A DNA stretch of 64,000 nucleotides from Asticcacaulis sp. AC402. Its GTDB lineage: Bacteria; Pseudomonadota; Alphaproteobacteria; Caulobacterales; Caulobacteraceae. Below are positions 1 to 8,449 of the stretch, one piece after another. Under the pieces are notes generated by a model. That model was not told the DNA's origin and ran no database searches. It saw nothing but the letters and a program-made list of their open reading frames with translations. Location of the stretch: the NCBI RefSeq assembly GCF_000495835.1, contig NZ_AWGC01000014.1, positions 62,001 to 126,000 of the forward strand, written 5' to 3'. Positions within the stretch are counted from its first letter, which is position 1; every line of letters starts with the position of its first letter. A program made the position numbers and the translations under genes.

Positions 1-750
1 CTTATTGGCCAACCAGGCTGTCGTCCAGTCGAACCAGTCTCGGTAGCTGCTTTTCAACAGCACGACCGGCCAATCCGATCCCCACAGCAACCGGTCGGGT
101 CCGAAAACCTCGAACAGATGGTCGGCATAGGGCGTGATTGGATTGTCGCCGGCCTCGGTCAGCAGGCCCGACAGCTTGCAGGCGATATTGGGGTTTTCGG
201 CAACGCGTTGAATAACATCGGCCCAGGGCTGCATCTCGCCGGCGGCGATCGGCGGCTTGGCGCCGTGGTCGATGATAATGCGCAGGGCCGGGTAGCGCTT
301 TGCGATGCCGTCGATGGCGGGGAGGTGACGCGTAAAGACCAGGGCGTCGAAGGTCAGGCCGCTTGCGGTCATTTCCTCCAGCGCTGGGCGGCAGGCCTCC
401 TGCAGGATCCAGTCGTCCTCCAATCCCTGCAGCATCGGACGCAGACCTTTCAGCTTGGGCTGACGCGACAGGTGGGCGATGCGCTCCGCCGCCTGCGGCG
501 ACACGAAATCGGTCCACCCGACGACGGCCTTGACCAGCGGTTCTGCCTTGGCCAGGGAGAGCAGCCACAGGGTGTCGGCTTCGGATGGCTGGGACTGGAC
601 GAGGACGGTGCCGGAGATGCCGCAGGCTGTCGTCACGTCACGCAGGTCAGCGGCGACGAAATCACGGTAAATCTCTGGCAGGTCCGGTGTCGGCCACAAC
701 TGGTCGTTGCGGCCGATCTGCCAGAGATGCTGGTGAGCGTCGATGATCAT
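1..750 (-). CDS. Amidohydrolase-2 family lactonase, probable L-fuconolactonase (3' end beyond window)
   Basis: The reverse strand reads 250 codons without a stop from the ATG at 750 to the window edge. The family is usually about 275-290 residues, so the C-terminus is missing. The N-terminal MIIDAHQHLW carries the HxH metal-ligand motif of the TIM-barrel amidohydrolase-2 family, and the later segment LLWGSDWPV is the conserved Asp strand. Family members hydrolyse sugar lactones such as L-fuconolactone to the aldonic acid in the cytoplasm. One base separates it from the stop of the FucP-type permease (TGA-G-ATG), so the two are surely co-transcribed and probably translationally coupled. Substrate is inferred from the permease; a related 6-deoxysugar or galactonolactone is possible. 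Confidence 0.8.
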   Translation of the reverse strand, partial: MIIDAHQHLWQIGRNDQLWPTPDLPEIYRDFVAADLRDVTTACGISGTVLVQSQPSEADTLWLLSLAKAEPLVKAVVGWTDFVSPQAAERIAHLSRQPKLKGLRPMLQGLEDDWILQEACRPALEEMTASGLTFDALVFTRHLPAIDGIAKRYPALRIIIDHGAKPPIAAGEMQPWADVIQRVAENPNIACKLSGLLTEAGDNPITPYADHLFEVFGPDRLLWGSDWPVVLLKSSYRDWFDWTTAWLANK

Positions 751-751
751 C

Positions 752-2038
752 TCAGTGGGCCTTGACGGCCCTGGGCGCCGAAAAGGCATAGGCGGCGATA
801 ACAAGGAAACACGCCGCAGCTACGAGGAACGCAGTGCGAATGTGGCTGTGATCGGAAACGAAGCCCATGACCACGGTCAGCACAGCGCCACCGATAATGC
901 TCATCACCAGCAGCGACGATCCTGTCTTGGTCAGGTTGCCGAGGCCGGCGATTGAGGTGGCAAAGATGGTCGGGAACATGATCGACATGAAGAAGCTCGA
1001 CGCCACGAGGGCCCACATTCCGGTCTCTCCACCCAAGGCGACAGCAGCAACCATCAGGGCAATGTTGATGACGGCAAAAACCCCCAGGATCAGGTTCGGC
1101 GACAGCTTGCTCATCAACGCGGTGCCGAAGAAGCGTCCGACTGCAAAGGCGGCCAGTGCATAGTAGAGATAGGTGGCGGCGTCCTTATCGACCAGACCGA
1201 TCTCCGTCTGGCCGTAGCGGATCATGTAGCTCCAGATACCGACTTGGGCGCCGACATAGAAGAACTGCGCCACGACGCCCACCAGGAAGCGCGGCTTTTC
1301 GAAGAGGCGGCCGATGGAGCGGACGAAGCCGACCTCTTCGCCGGCATCCTCCTCGGCATTATTCGTGGCGGCGGCGGGGAATTTGCTGAATAGAACCAGG
1401 GCGGCCCAGGCCAGGACGACGATGCCGATCACCAGATAGGGGCCTTGTACGGCCTTGACCTCGGAGATGTAGAAGGCCTGGCGGGCGGCTTCGGTCATGG
1501 TGCCCAGGGCGGTTTCGTCGTGCTCGATCCCAGACAGAATATAGGTCTGACCTATCCAGATGCCGGCCAGCGAACCTAAGGGATTGAAGGCCTGGGCCAG
1601 GTTGAGGCGGAAGGCCGCCTTGTCCGGCGGGCCCAGCACAGTGATCAGCGGATTGGCCGAGGTCTCCAGGAAGGCCAGGCCAGAAGCTATTACGAACAGG
1701 GCACCGAGGAAGGACGTGTATTGATGGTTTTCCGCCGCCGGCCAGAACAGGAAGGCGCCGATTGCGTAAAGCACCAGGCCGGTAATGACGGCGGCCTTGT
1801 AGCCGAGCTTGCGCATCAGGAAGGCTGCTGGCAGGGCCAGGAAGAAATAGCCCATATAGAAGGCTGACTGCACCAGGCCAGACTGCAGGTCGGTGAGGAT
1901 GAAAGCCTTCTTGAACTGCGGGATCAGAATGTCGTTGAGATTGTTGGCCATGCCCCAGAAGAAGAACAAGGCGGTGATCAGCAGCACCGGCCAGAGCGCA
2001 TTACGCGCCGGCGTGCCGGAGGCAGGCGAGGTCGACAT
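752..2038 (-). CDS. fucP: FucP-family MFS sugar:proton symporter, L-fucose permease-like
   Basis: This 428-residue inner-membrane protein has the 12-helix MFS layout. Its first helix carries FFFWGMANNLNDILIPQFKK, the signature of the FHS subfamily (FucP, GluP, NagP). The central SANPLITVLGPPDKAAFRLN segment is also typical of that subfamily. It should import L-fucose or a related sugar with protons. It is divergent from the mutarotase gene at 2181 and is followed after one base by the lactonase gene. A 12 bp palindrome lies in its leader. Which hexose it carries cannot be settled from sequence, because FHS members also take glucose, galactose and GlcNAc. Confidence 0.85.
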   Translation of the reverse strand: MSTSPASGTPARNALWPVLLITALFFFWGMANNLNDILIPQFKKAFILTDLQSGLVQSAFYMGYFFLALPAAFLMRKLGYKAAVITGLVLYAIGAFLFWPAAENHQYTSFLGALFVIASGLAFLETSANPLITVLGPPDKAAFRLNLAQAFNPLGSLAGIWIGQTYILSGIEHDETALGTMTEAARQAFYISEVKAVQGPYLVIGIVVLAWAALVLFSKFPAAATNNAEEDAGEEVGFVRSIGRLFEKPRFLVGVVAQFFYVGAQVGIWSYMIRYGQTEIGLVDKDAATYLYYALAAFAVGRFFGTALMSKLSPNLILGVFAVINIALMVAAVALGGETGMWALVASSFFMSIMFPTIFATSIAGLGNLTKTGSSLLVMSIIGGAVLTVVMGFVSDHSHIRTAFLVAAACFLVIAAYAFSAPRAVKAH

Positions 2039-2056
2039 GAAGTTTTTCCCTGTTTG

Positions 2057-2068
2057 TACGGGCCCGTA
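2057..2068. promoter_or_regulatory. Palindromic candidate operator in the fucP-mutarotase divergent region
   Basis: TACGGGCCCGTA is a perfect 12 bp palindrome 19 bp upstream of the permease ATG. A second, imperfect dyad around 2102-2126 (CATAT...ACGAAAACGT...ATATG) lies nearer the mutarotase gene. Together they fit a dimeric sugar-responsive repressor controlling both directions. No regulator gene is visible nearby, so this is inference from symmetry and position only. Confidence 0.35.
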
Positions 2069-2180
2069 AAACCCTTGTTATTGTGGGGCAATTTATCATC
2101 ACATATGAACGAAAACGTCAAATATGAAATTTGCCAAGGTGGATTTTGCTGGCTATAAACTCAGACAAATGGAGTGCGCG

Positions 2181-2531
2181 ATGGCTGAGAAACTGTATTT
2201 CGCTTTGGATCTCAAGAATGATCCGGTCCTGATCGAGCGTTACAAGGCCTGGCACGCGCCCGGTGCGGTGCCGGCGGCGATCAACGCGTCGATTCGCGAT
2301 GCCGGGATCGACGCGTTGGAGATTTTCCAGGTCGGTAACCGCTTGGTCATGGTCCTGACGCCGGGGGAGGGCTATGATCCGGCTGCCAAGGCTGCGGCGG
2401 ATGCCGCCAGCGCCGATGTCCAGGCATGGGAAACCCTCATGTGGCAGTTCCAGCAGGCCTTGCCGTTTGCTATCGAAGGTGAAAAGTGGCTGCCCATGCA
2501 GCGAATCTATAGCCTCAGCGAACAGGACTAA
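2181..2531 (+). CDS. L-rhamnose/L-fucose mutarotase family protein
   Basis: The product is 116 residues from the ATG at 2181, which has GGAG about 7 bases upstream. An in-frame ATG at 2124 would add 19 residues lacking family character. MAEKLYFALDLKNDPVLIER, the central YKAWHAPG and the late MQRIYSL match the DUF718 mutarotase family (about 105-115 residues), dimeric ferredoxin-fold enzymes with a catalytic His. The protein interconverts sugar anomers so that the dehydrogenase receives its preferred form. It is divergent from fucP and 72 bp before the dehydrogenase gene, consistent with a non-phosphorylative L-fucose route. Confidence 0.8.
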   Translation: MAEKLYFALDLKNDPVLIERYKAWHAPGAVPAAINASIRDAGIDALEIFQVGNRLVMVLTPGEGYDPAAKAAADAASADVQAWETLMWQFQQALPFAIEGEKWLPMQRIYSLSEQD

Positions 2532-2603
2532 AAAGTACTACAATTTCATGCCAGCCTGCGCTAAAGCTGAGCGGCGAGTACAAAATTAACAGGGAAAGTT
2601 CTT

Positions 2604-3545
2604 ATGTTTACCGAGTCCAAGCGTCTCAAAATCGGTCTGATCGGACTCGGCAAGATCGCCGTCGACCAGCATATTCCGTCGATCCGCGGTAATCCGGCGT
2701 TGGAACTGGTGGCCGGCTGCAGCCCGACTTCGCGTGTCGACGGTCTGGCCGGTTATAACTCGATGGAAGAGATGCTGGCCGCCCATCCCGAAATCGACGC
2801 CATCGCCATCTGTACCCCACCGCAGATCCGGCACGCCATCGCCGGGAAAGTGATCGCTGCCGGCAAGCACACCTTCCTGGAAAAGCCGCCCGCCGCTACG
2901 TTGGGAGAGGCGGAGGCTATTGCAGCCTTGGCGAAAGCGAAGGGTGTCAGTCTGCTGGCGTCGTGGCATTCGCGGTTCGCCCCGGCCGTCGAGGCTGTGC
3001 GACAGTGGATTGCCGAACGCAAGGTGTCTTCGGTGAAGATCATGTGGAAGGAGAATGTCCGTCAGTGGCATCCCGGCCAGACGTGGATATTCGAAGCCGG
3101 CGGCATGGGGGTATTTGACCCAGGCATCAATTCGCTATCGATTCTTACGGCAATCCTGCCTGAGGCGGTGATCGTTAAAAAGGCCGACCTGCACATTCCG
3201 GTCAATTGCGACGCGCCGATCCAGGTCGAGATGGATATGACGACCGAAAGCGGCTTACCGATCCGGGCGGAATACGATTTCCTGCAAACCGGCATCCAGA
3301 CCTGGAGTATCTATATCGAGAGCGCAAGGGGCGAAAAGCTCGCCCTGCACCTGGGCGGGACCGAACTGGAGATAAATGGCCACGTCAAGCTCAAGGAAAA
3401 GGAAGCCGAATATCCGGGTCTCTATGCCCACTTCCTGGGGCTTATCAATTCCGGCACGTCCGACGCCGACTTCGCACCGCTGCGCATCGTCGCCGACGCT
3501 ATGCTGCTGGGCAAGCGAATCGCCGCGCCGGAGTATATCGAGTAG
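2604..3545 (+). CDS. Gfo/Idh/MocA-family sugar dehydrogenase, D-galactose 1-dehydrogenase-like
   Basis: This 313-residue cytoplasmic oxidoreductase has an N-terminal Rossmann motif (GLIGLGKIAVDQHIP) and the family's EKPP substrate/cofactor motif near residue 94. The GKIAxDQHIP start resembles D-galactose 1-dehydrogenases, which oxidise the C1 hydroxyl to the lactone with NAD(P)+. It has AGGGA about 8 bases before the ATG. With the mutarotase, permease and lactonase around it, the chain sugar, lactone, aldonate is complete. The true substrate may be L-fucose or D-galactose, which share stereochemistry at C1-C4 apart from the D/L series. It ends just before a short-repeat block. Confidence 0.8.
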   Translation: MFTESKRLKIGLIGLGKIAVDQHIPSIRGNPALELVAGCSPTSRVDGLAGYNSMEEMLAAHPEIDAIAICTPPQIRHAIAGKVIAAGKHTFLEKPPAATLGEAEAIAALAKAKGVSLLASWHSRFAPAVEAVRQWIAERKVSSVKIMWKENVRQWHPGQTWIFEAGGMGVFDPGINSLSILTAILPEAVIVKKADLHIPVNCDAPIQVEMDMTTESGLPIRAEYDFLQTGIQTWSIYIESARGEKLALHLGGTELEINGHVKLKEKEAEYPGLYAHFLGLINSGTSDADFAPLRIVADAMLLGKRIAAPEYIE

Positions 3546-3552
3546 GATTTTT

Positions 3553-3732
3553 GAACCACGGATGGACACGGATTTGCGGTTCGTCCTGTTCTTGCTACGC
3601 GGCGGCATTGTAGGATGGTTTGGAACCGCGAATAAACGCGAATAAAGAAAGCACCTCAGGCGCTCAATGGTCCGGTGTGGGGATACGCTGAATGCAAGGA
3701 TCGCCCCAAAATTCGCGTTCATTCGCGGTTCC
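3553..3732. repeat. Family C short inverted repeats between the sugar dehydrogenase and cdd
   Basis: A GAACCACGGATGGACACGGA unit at 3553 is followed by a 22 bp inverted pair: 3622-3643 (GGAACCGCGAATAAACGCGA...) and 3711-3732, which match with one difference. The block fills most of the 234 bp intergenic space and ends 47 bases before the cdd start. Similar blocks lie before tilS and ligA. Confidence 0.8.
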
Positions 3733-3779
3733 AGGATAGCGGATTCCGCTGCTGCGCGGATGTTTCGGAAGGCAAAAAA

Positions 3780-4172
3780 TTGTCCCAGGATCTGTTCGAG
3801 GCGGCCCGCGCCGCCATGCAGCACAGTCACTCGCCCTATTCGAAGTTCAAGGTCGGTGCAGCCTTACGCGACGAAAACGGCCGCATCCATGCCGGCTGCA
3901 ATATCGAAAACGTCGCCTTCCCGGAAGGCCTCTGCGCCGAAGCCACGGCCATTGCACACCTGATCATGTCCGGCGCACGCCAGATAACCGAAGTCGCCGT
4001 CAGTGCCGATCGCCTGGACCTGGTCGCGCCGTGTGGTGGTTGCCGTCAGAAGCTGGCCGAGTTCGCCGCGCCGCAGACCCGCGTCTGGCTGTGCAATGCC
4101 GCTGGCCCGCAGACCTCTTTTACTGTGGGAGAACTGCTGCCAGTGGCCTTTGCGACGGACAGTCTGGGGTGA
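3780..4172 (+). CDS. cdd: Cytidine deaminase
   Basis: The product is 130 residues if the TTG at 3780 is used, the usual size of the small tetrameric enzyme. This start has GGAAGG about 8 bases upstream, and homology begins with SQDLFEAARAA. An in-frame ATG at 3675 would add 35 residues translated from repeat DNA and is rejected. CNIENVAFPEGLCAEATAI contains the catalytic Glu and a Cys zinc ligand, and PCGGCRQ gives the other two Cys ligands. It deaminates cytidine and deoxycytidine for pyrimidine salvage. The CAEA tetrad has Ala where CAER is common. It is convergent with pyk, 18 bp away. Confidence 0.9.
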   Translation: MSQDLFEAARAAMQHSHSPYSKFKVGAALRDENGRIHAGCNIENVAFPEGLCAEATAIAHLIMSGARQITEVAVSADRLDLVAPCGGCRQKLAEFAAPQTRVWLCNAAGPQTSFTVGELLPVAFATDSLG

Positions 4173-4190
4173 GCGCGGGAGCGATCGGAC

Positions 4191-5651
4191 TCAGGCGTCG
4201 TCGACGAACTCGGCTTCTTCGGTGTTGGTGCGCGTAACCCGGGCGACGCGCAGGGCGTTGGTAGAGCCCGACTTGCCGAATGGCATCCCGGCAACGATGA
4301 CAATGTCCTGGCCAGGCTCGGCAATGCCTTCGGATCTTGCCAGCTTGGTCGCCACCGCCACGGTCTCGGTCATCGAATGCGTAATCGGCGTCAGCACCGG
4401 ATGCACGCCCCAGGTCAGGGCCAGGCGGCGGGCGGTCTGGAGGTTCGGCGTCAGACCCATGATCGGCGCTGTCGGGCGTTCGCGGGCGACGCGCAGAACC
4501 GTGCTGGACGAGTTCGTCATGGCGGCGATGGCCGCTGCGTCGATGGTCTGGGCTACCTGGCGGGCTGCCGCAGCAATCGCGCCTGACGTGGTCTTTTCTG
4601 GCTCGGGCCGGCGGCGGTCGGTCATGGTGCGCCAGCCGTCGTCCTTTTCGACGCGCGCCACGATGCGGTCCATGATGGTGACAGCTTCGATCGGGTATTG
4701 GCCGGCGGCGGTTTCGGCCGAAAGCATGACAGCGTCGGCGCCATCAAACACGGCCGTGGCGACGTCGGAGGCTTCGGCGCGGGTGGGGGTGGGCGCGGTG
4801 ATCATCGATTCCAGCATCTGGGTGGCGACGATGACCGGTTTGCCGTGGGCGCGCGCACACTGCACGATGCGCTTCTGGGCCAGGGGGACTTCTTCTGGCG
4901 GCAATTCGACGCCGAGATCGCCGCGGGCGACCATGACGGCATCGCTCAGTGCCATGATCTCTTCGAGATTATCCAGCGCCTGAGGCTTTTCCAGCTTGGA
5001 CAGTACCCAGGCGCGGCCCTTGATGATTTCGCGCGCCTCTATGACGTCTTCGGGACGCTGGACGAAGCTCAGGCCTATATACTCGATACCGCGCTCCAGC
5101 GCGAACTCCATGTCGGCGCGGTCCTTCTCGGTCAGGGCCGGGATAGGCAGGACGACGTCGGGGACATTGACACCCTTGCGGTCGCTTAGGCGCCCGCCGA
5201 TGACAACGATGGTTTCCAGGTGGTCTTCCCGCACATGCGTCACGCGCAGCTTCAGCTTGCCGTCGTCGAGCAAGAGGTGCGAGCCGATCTGGGCGGCAGC
5301 TATGATTTCGGGGTGGGGCAGGGTAGCGCGGCGGGAGTCGCCTGGCGTCGGATTGAGGTCCAGGCGAAAGGCCTGGCCGGCGGTCAGGACGACGGCGCCG
5401 CCCATAAAGCGGCCGACGCGCAACTTCGGCCCCTGGACATCGGCCAGGATACCAATCGGATGCTTGGTTCTGGCTTCCAGGTCGCGGATCAGGTCGATGT
5501 TGCGGCCATGGTCTTCATGATTGCCGTGCGAAAAATTCAACCGGAAAACGTCGGCGCCAGCCTGGTGAAGCTGTGCCAGCATCTCGGCACTGGAGCTCGC
5601 GGGACCCAGGGTCGCAACGATTTTGGTTTTGCGGCGGCGGAGGATTTTCAA
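4191..5651 (-). CDS. pyk: Pyruvate kinase
   Basis: The last glycolytic step: phosphoenolpyruvate plus ADP to pyruvate plus ATP, in the cytoplasm. The reading frame is open further upstream, but family similarity starts at KILRRRKTKIVATLGPASS, so the TTG at 5651 is chosen, giving 486 residues against the usual 470-480. Visible motifs are RLNFSHG, the active-site region MVARGDLGVELP and ATQMLESM. The leader region is shared with the divergent GluP-type permease, so central sugar flow and uptake may respond together. A start further upstream (to 5837) is possible in principle but would add 62 residues with no family resemblance. Confidence 0.93.
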   Translation of the reverse strand: MKILRRRKTKIVATLGPASSSAEMLAQLHQAGADVFRLNFSHGNHEDHGRNIDLIRDLEARTKHPIGILADVQGPKLRVGRFMGGAVVLTAGQAFRLDLNPTPGDSRRATLPHPEIIAAAQIGSHLLLDDGKLKLRVTHVREDHLETIVVIGGRLSDRKGVNVPDVVLPIPALTEKDRADMEFALERGIEYIGLSFVQRPEDVIEAREIIKGRAWVLSKLEKPQALDNLEEIMALSDAVMVARGDLGVELPPEEVPLAQKRIVQCARAHGKPVIVATQMLESMITAPTPTRAEASDVATAVFDGADAVMLSAETAAGQYPIEAVTIMDRIVARVEKDDGWRTMTDRRRPEPEKTTSGAIAAAARQVAQTIDAAAIAAMTNSSSTVLRVARERPTAPIMGLTPNLQTARRLALTWGVHPVLTPITHSMTETVAVATKLARSEGIAEPGQDIVIVAGMPFGKSGSTNALRVARVTRTNTEEAEFVDDA

Positions 5652-6023
5652 GGCACAACTCTTTGAAAACGTTGATTTTTTATCTGTTACCCTGACGCGC
5701 AGCTTAGCCCGGCGGGCAATCGGCGCCACAAAGCCTGTGTTCTGCCTCAGGGTCAAGTCAAATTTAGGTGGCATCATGACAGCGTTGTCGGCACAACCCT
5801 TGTCAAGCCACGTGGTTAAATCTCGCCTCAGACGCATGAGGTCTTGTCGGACAATAATTCAGCGGCTAACCTGAAGGTAAGCAAATCGTAAAAATCTTCC
5901 CTCGAACGATGTTTTTCGTTTGCCAACCATGCAAAAGCGCGCTTTTTGCAATTTGATTTAAATAATCGGTGAGGTCAGGGTCGTGCCGCGTCACTCATCG
6001 CATAACGTGTACAGGCAGGTAAA
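5652..6023. promoter_or_regulatory. Divergent pyk / sugar-permease control region
   Basis: This 372 bp gap holds no convincing gene. It contains AACGA-N6-TCGTT at 5905-5920 and a near-palindrome GCAAAAGCGCGCTTTTTGC at 5931-5949, 75-120 bp before the permease ATG. These are candidate operators, possibly for a LacI-type sugar regulator. Assignment is by symmetry only. Confidence 0.35.
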
Positions 6024-7373
6024 ATGTCAGAATCTCAAACCGCAACCAAACCAGTTGGCGGTCTCGCCCTGGCGGTTGTTTACGTAACGACGCTCTTTTT
6101 TATATGGGCCCTGGTTACCAATCTTCTCGATCCGCTGTTGAAGACGATGAAAACCGTCTTTACCCTGACCCCCGTCCAGGCCAACCTCACTGGTTTCGCT
6201 TTCTTTATCGCCTATGGCGTGATGTCGCTGCCCTCGGCGGCGTTCCTGTCCAAGCTGGGCTATGCTAATTCGGTCATGGTCGGTTTGGCCGGTATTGTCA
6301 TCGGTTGTTTCATGGCCATCGCGGCCGCCCACATGCACGTCTACACCATCTTCCTGATCGCCCTGTTCGTCATGGCGTCGGGCGTCACGCTGCTTCAGGT
6401 GGCTGCCAACCCGCTGATCGCCTCCATGGGCAAGCCGGAAGATTCGGCCTTCCGTCTGAACCTGTCGCAGTCGTTCAACTCGCTTGGCGCTGCCTGCGGC
6501 CTGTTCTTCGGCGCCAAGTTCCTGTTGAACGGCGAAATCTTCGACAAGGACGTGGTCATCACGGACGTTATGCGCGAAGAAGCCCTGGGCTTCGTCTCGA
6601 ATGTCTATCTCGCCATCGGTTGCGCCCTGGTCGCCTTCATCCTCGCCATCTATTTGGTTCGGCACAAGATCACGGCGGCAGCGCCGAAGACCGGCAAGCT
6701 GGTTCTGCCATTTGTCGCCTTGACCTCCAAGTGGGCCAACCTCGGGTCGCTCGGCATCTTCCTGTATGTCGGCGCCGAAGTGGCGATTTCACTTAACCTG
6801 CTCCTGTTCCTTGAGCAGAAAAACATCCTGAACATCGAAGCGCAGTCGGCGGGTCAGTTGACGACCTTCTACATGCTTTTCGCCATGATCGGCCGTTTCA
6901 CCGGTTCGGCCCTGCTGAGGTTCATCAAGGACTATTATCTGCTCACCTTCGTTGCGCTTGGAGCCATAGCGCTGAGCCTGGTGGTCATCCTTACCAAGGA
7001 CTTGGTTCCGTCACAACCGACGGGCATGTTGAACGTCGTCCTGACCTCGGTGCCACTGACAACCGGTCTTATCCCGGCTGCGGCAGCCCTGCTGATCGGC
7101 CTGTTCAACTCGATTATGTTCCCGACTATCTTTACCTTGACCCTGCAGCGTTCCTCGGCGCCGACCTCGGCGACCTCAGGTCTGCTATGCATGGCCATTG
7201 TCGGCGGCGCCTTCTTGCCGCTGGCTTTCGCGAAGATCCAGGAAATGACCGGAAGCATGTCGCTGGGCTTTATTGCCCCGTTGCTTTGCTACGTCTACGT
7301 TCTGTGGTTCGCGATCGCGGCCAAGAAAGCTCCGACCCACGCCATCGAAGAAGGCGTTAGCACAGGTCACTAA
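6024..7373 (+). CDS. FHS-family MFS sugar transporter, glucose/galactose (GluP) type
   Basis: This 449-residue polytopic inner-membrane protein belongs to the same FHS family as FucP, but its first helix reads LFFIWALVTNLLDPLLKTMK, the GluP-like variant. QVAANPLIASMGKPEDSAFR is the conserved central signature. It should bring in a hexose by proton symport. It is followed by a strong terminator, then by the ROK kinase gene, an arrangement suggesting that imported free sugar is phosphorylated by its neighbour. It is only distantly similar to the permease at 752-2038, so the two look like old paralogues and not a recent duplication. Confidence 0.85.
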   Translation: MSESQTATKPVGGLALAVVYVTTLFFIWALVTNLLDPLLKTMKTVFTLTPVQANLTGFAFFIAYGVMSLPSAAFLSKLGYANSVMVGLAGIVIGCFMAIAAAHMHVYTIFLIALFVMASGVTLLQVAANPLIASMGKPEDSAFRLNLSQSFNSLGAACGLFFGAKFLLNGEIFDKDVVITDVMREEALGFVSNVYLAIGCALVAFILAIYLVRHKITAAAPKTGKLVLPFVALTSKWANLGSLGIFLYVGAEVAISLNLLLFLEQKNILNIEAQSAGQLTTFYMLFAMIGRFTGSALLRFIKDYYLLTFVALGAIALSLVVILTKDLVPSQPTGMLNVVLTSVPLTTGLIPAAAALLIGLFNSIMFPTIFTLTLQRSSAPTSATSGLLCMAIVGGAFLPLAFAKIQEMTGSMSLGFIAPLLCYVYVLWFAIAAKKAPTHAIEEGVSTGH

Positions 7374-7390
7374 ATCGACCTTGCTGACGG

Positions 7391-7419
7391 CCCCCGGGTG
7401 TCAAAACCCGGGGGTTTTT
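7391..7419 (+). terminator. Rho-independent terminator after the GluP-type permease
   Basis: CCCCCGGGT at 7391-7399 pairs perfectly with ACCCGGGGG at 7406-7414 and is followed by five T residues. It lies 17 bases after the permease stop, so the kinase gene is either read through at a reduced level or has its own promoter in the remaining 38 bases. Confidence 0.9.
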
Positions 7420-7456
7420 CTCTTTCTGAATTCTTAAAACAAAGACGCGAAATTTA

Positions 7457-8383
7457 ATGTTGTACGTCGGTGTAGACTTTGGTGGGACCAAGATCGAGGC
7501 GGCTGCCCTGTCGCAGAACGGCACCTTCCTGTCGCGCCAGCGTGAACCGAACCCGGGGAACTACAAGGACGCGCTTGAGACAGTCCGCCAGTTGATCGCC
7601 CGCGTCGAGGCCGAAGCCAAGCAGACCGATCCCAGTCTGGCCACTCGCGTCGCCACTATCGGCGTCGGCGCGCCCGGTTCGGTCAGCCCACGCACCGGTG
7701 TGATGCGCAACGCCAACTCGACCTGGCTGAATGGCACGACTTTCCGTGAGGACCTGGAGGCTGCGATCAAGCGCCCCGTCCGCCTGGCCAACGACGCCAA
7801 CTGCCTGGCCCTGAGCGAGGCCATCGACGGCGCCGCCAAGGGGCTCAAAACCGTCTTCGCCATCATCGTCGGTACGGGGTGCGGCGGCGGACTGGTGGTC
7901 GACGGCCACCTCATCGAAGGCGCCAACGGGCTGACCGGCGAATGGGGCCATATTCCCCTGCCGTGGCAAAAGCCTGAGGAATTCCCCGGCCCAACCTGCT
8001 GGTGCGGCCACAAGGGCTGTCTGGAGACCTGGGTTTCGGGCACGGGTTTTGCCCGCGATTTCCAGGCCGTCACCGGCAAGGCGCTGCGCAGCGAGGAGAT
8101 CATCAACGGCATGCGCGCCGGCGACGCGGAATGCGAAGCTGCTTTCGACCGCCTGATGGATCGGCTGGGCCGCGCCATGGCCGTGACGGTCAATATGCTG
8201 GATCCGGACGCCTTTGTTTTCGGCGGCGGCTTGTCCAACGTCCATGAAATCTATGATCGCCTGACAGCCAAGATACTGCCGTATGTCTTCAGCGATGGCT
8301 GGCGCGCCGAACTCAAGCCGGCGCAATGGGGCGACAGTTCGGGCGTGCGCGGCGCTGCCTATCTGTGGGCCCAGGGGCATTAA
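7457..8383 (+). CDS. ROK-family sugar kinase, probable fructokinase
   Basis: This 308-residue cytoplasmic kinase begins LYVGVDFGGTKIEAAAL, the ATP phosphate-binding loop of the ROK fold. ANDANCLALSEA carries the catalytic Asp region, and CWCGHKGCLETWVSG is the zinc-binding CxCGxxGCxE motif. WCGxxGCxETxxSG wording is closest to the Mak/YajF fructokinase branch, but glucokinase or mannokinase activity is possible. It follows the GluP-type permease and probably traps the imported sugar as its phosphate for glycolysis. No strong ribosome-binding site is visible before the ATG. Confidence 0.83.
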   Translation: MLYVGVDFGGTKIEAAALSQNGTFLSRQREPNPGNYKDALETVRQLIARVEAEAKQTDPSLATRVATIGVGAPGSVSPRTGVMRNANSTWLNGTTFREDLEAAIKRPVRLANDANCLALSEAIDGAAKGLKTVFAIIVGTGCGGGLVVDGHLIEGANGLTGEWGHIPLPWQKPEEFPGPTCWCGHKGCLETWVSGTGFARDFQAVTGKALRSEEIINGMRAGDAECEAAFDRLMDRLGRAMAVTVNMLDPDAFVFGGGLSNVHEIYDRLTAKILPYVFSDGWRAELKPAQWGDSSGVRGAAYLWAQGH

Positions 8384-8449
8384 TTCCGTCTTCCGCAGGC
8401 TTGTGGCGCGGGGCGATCTTTGTCAAGGTTCCCAAAACAGGGGCGGAAC

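Noticed and set aside
118-765. Forward-strand open frame opposite the first gene
   Set aside because: The reverse strand encodes a clear amidohydrolase with HxH and Asp motifs; the forward frame has no recognisable features.
5652-5837. A 62-residue N-terminal extension of pyruvate kinase
   Set aside because: The extra residues lack family similarity. The TTG at 5651 gives the standard length and start.
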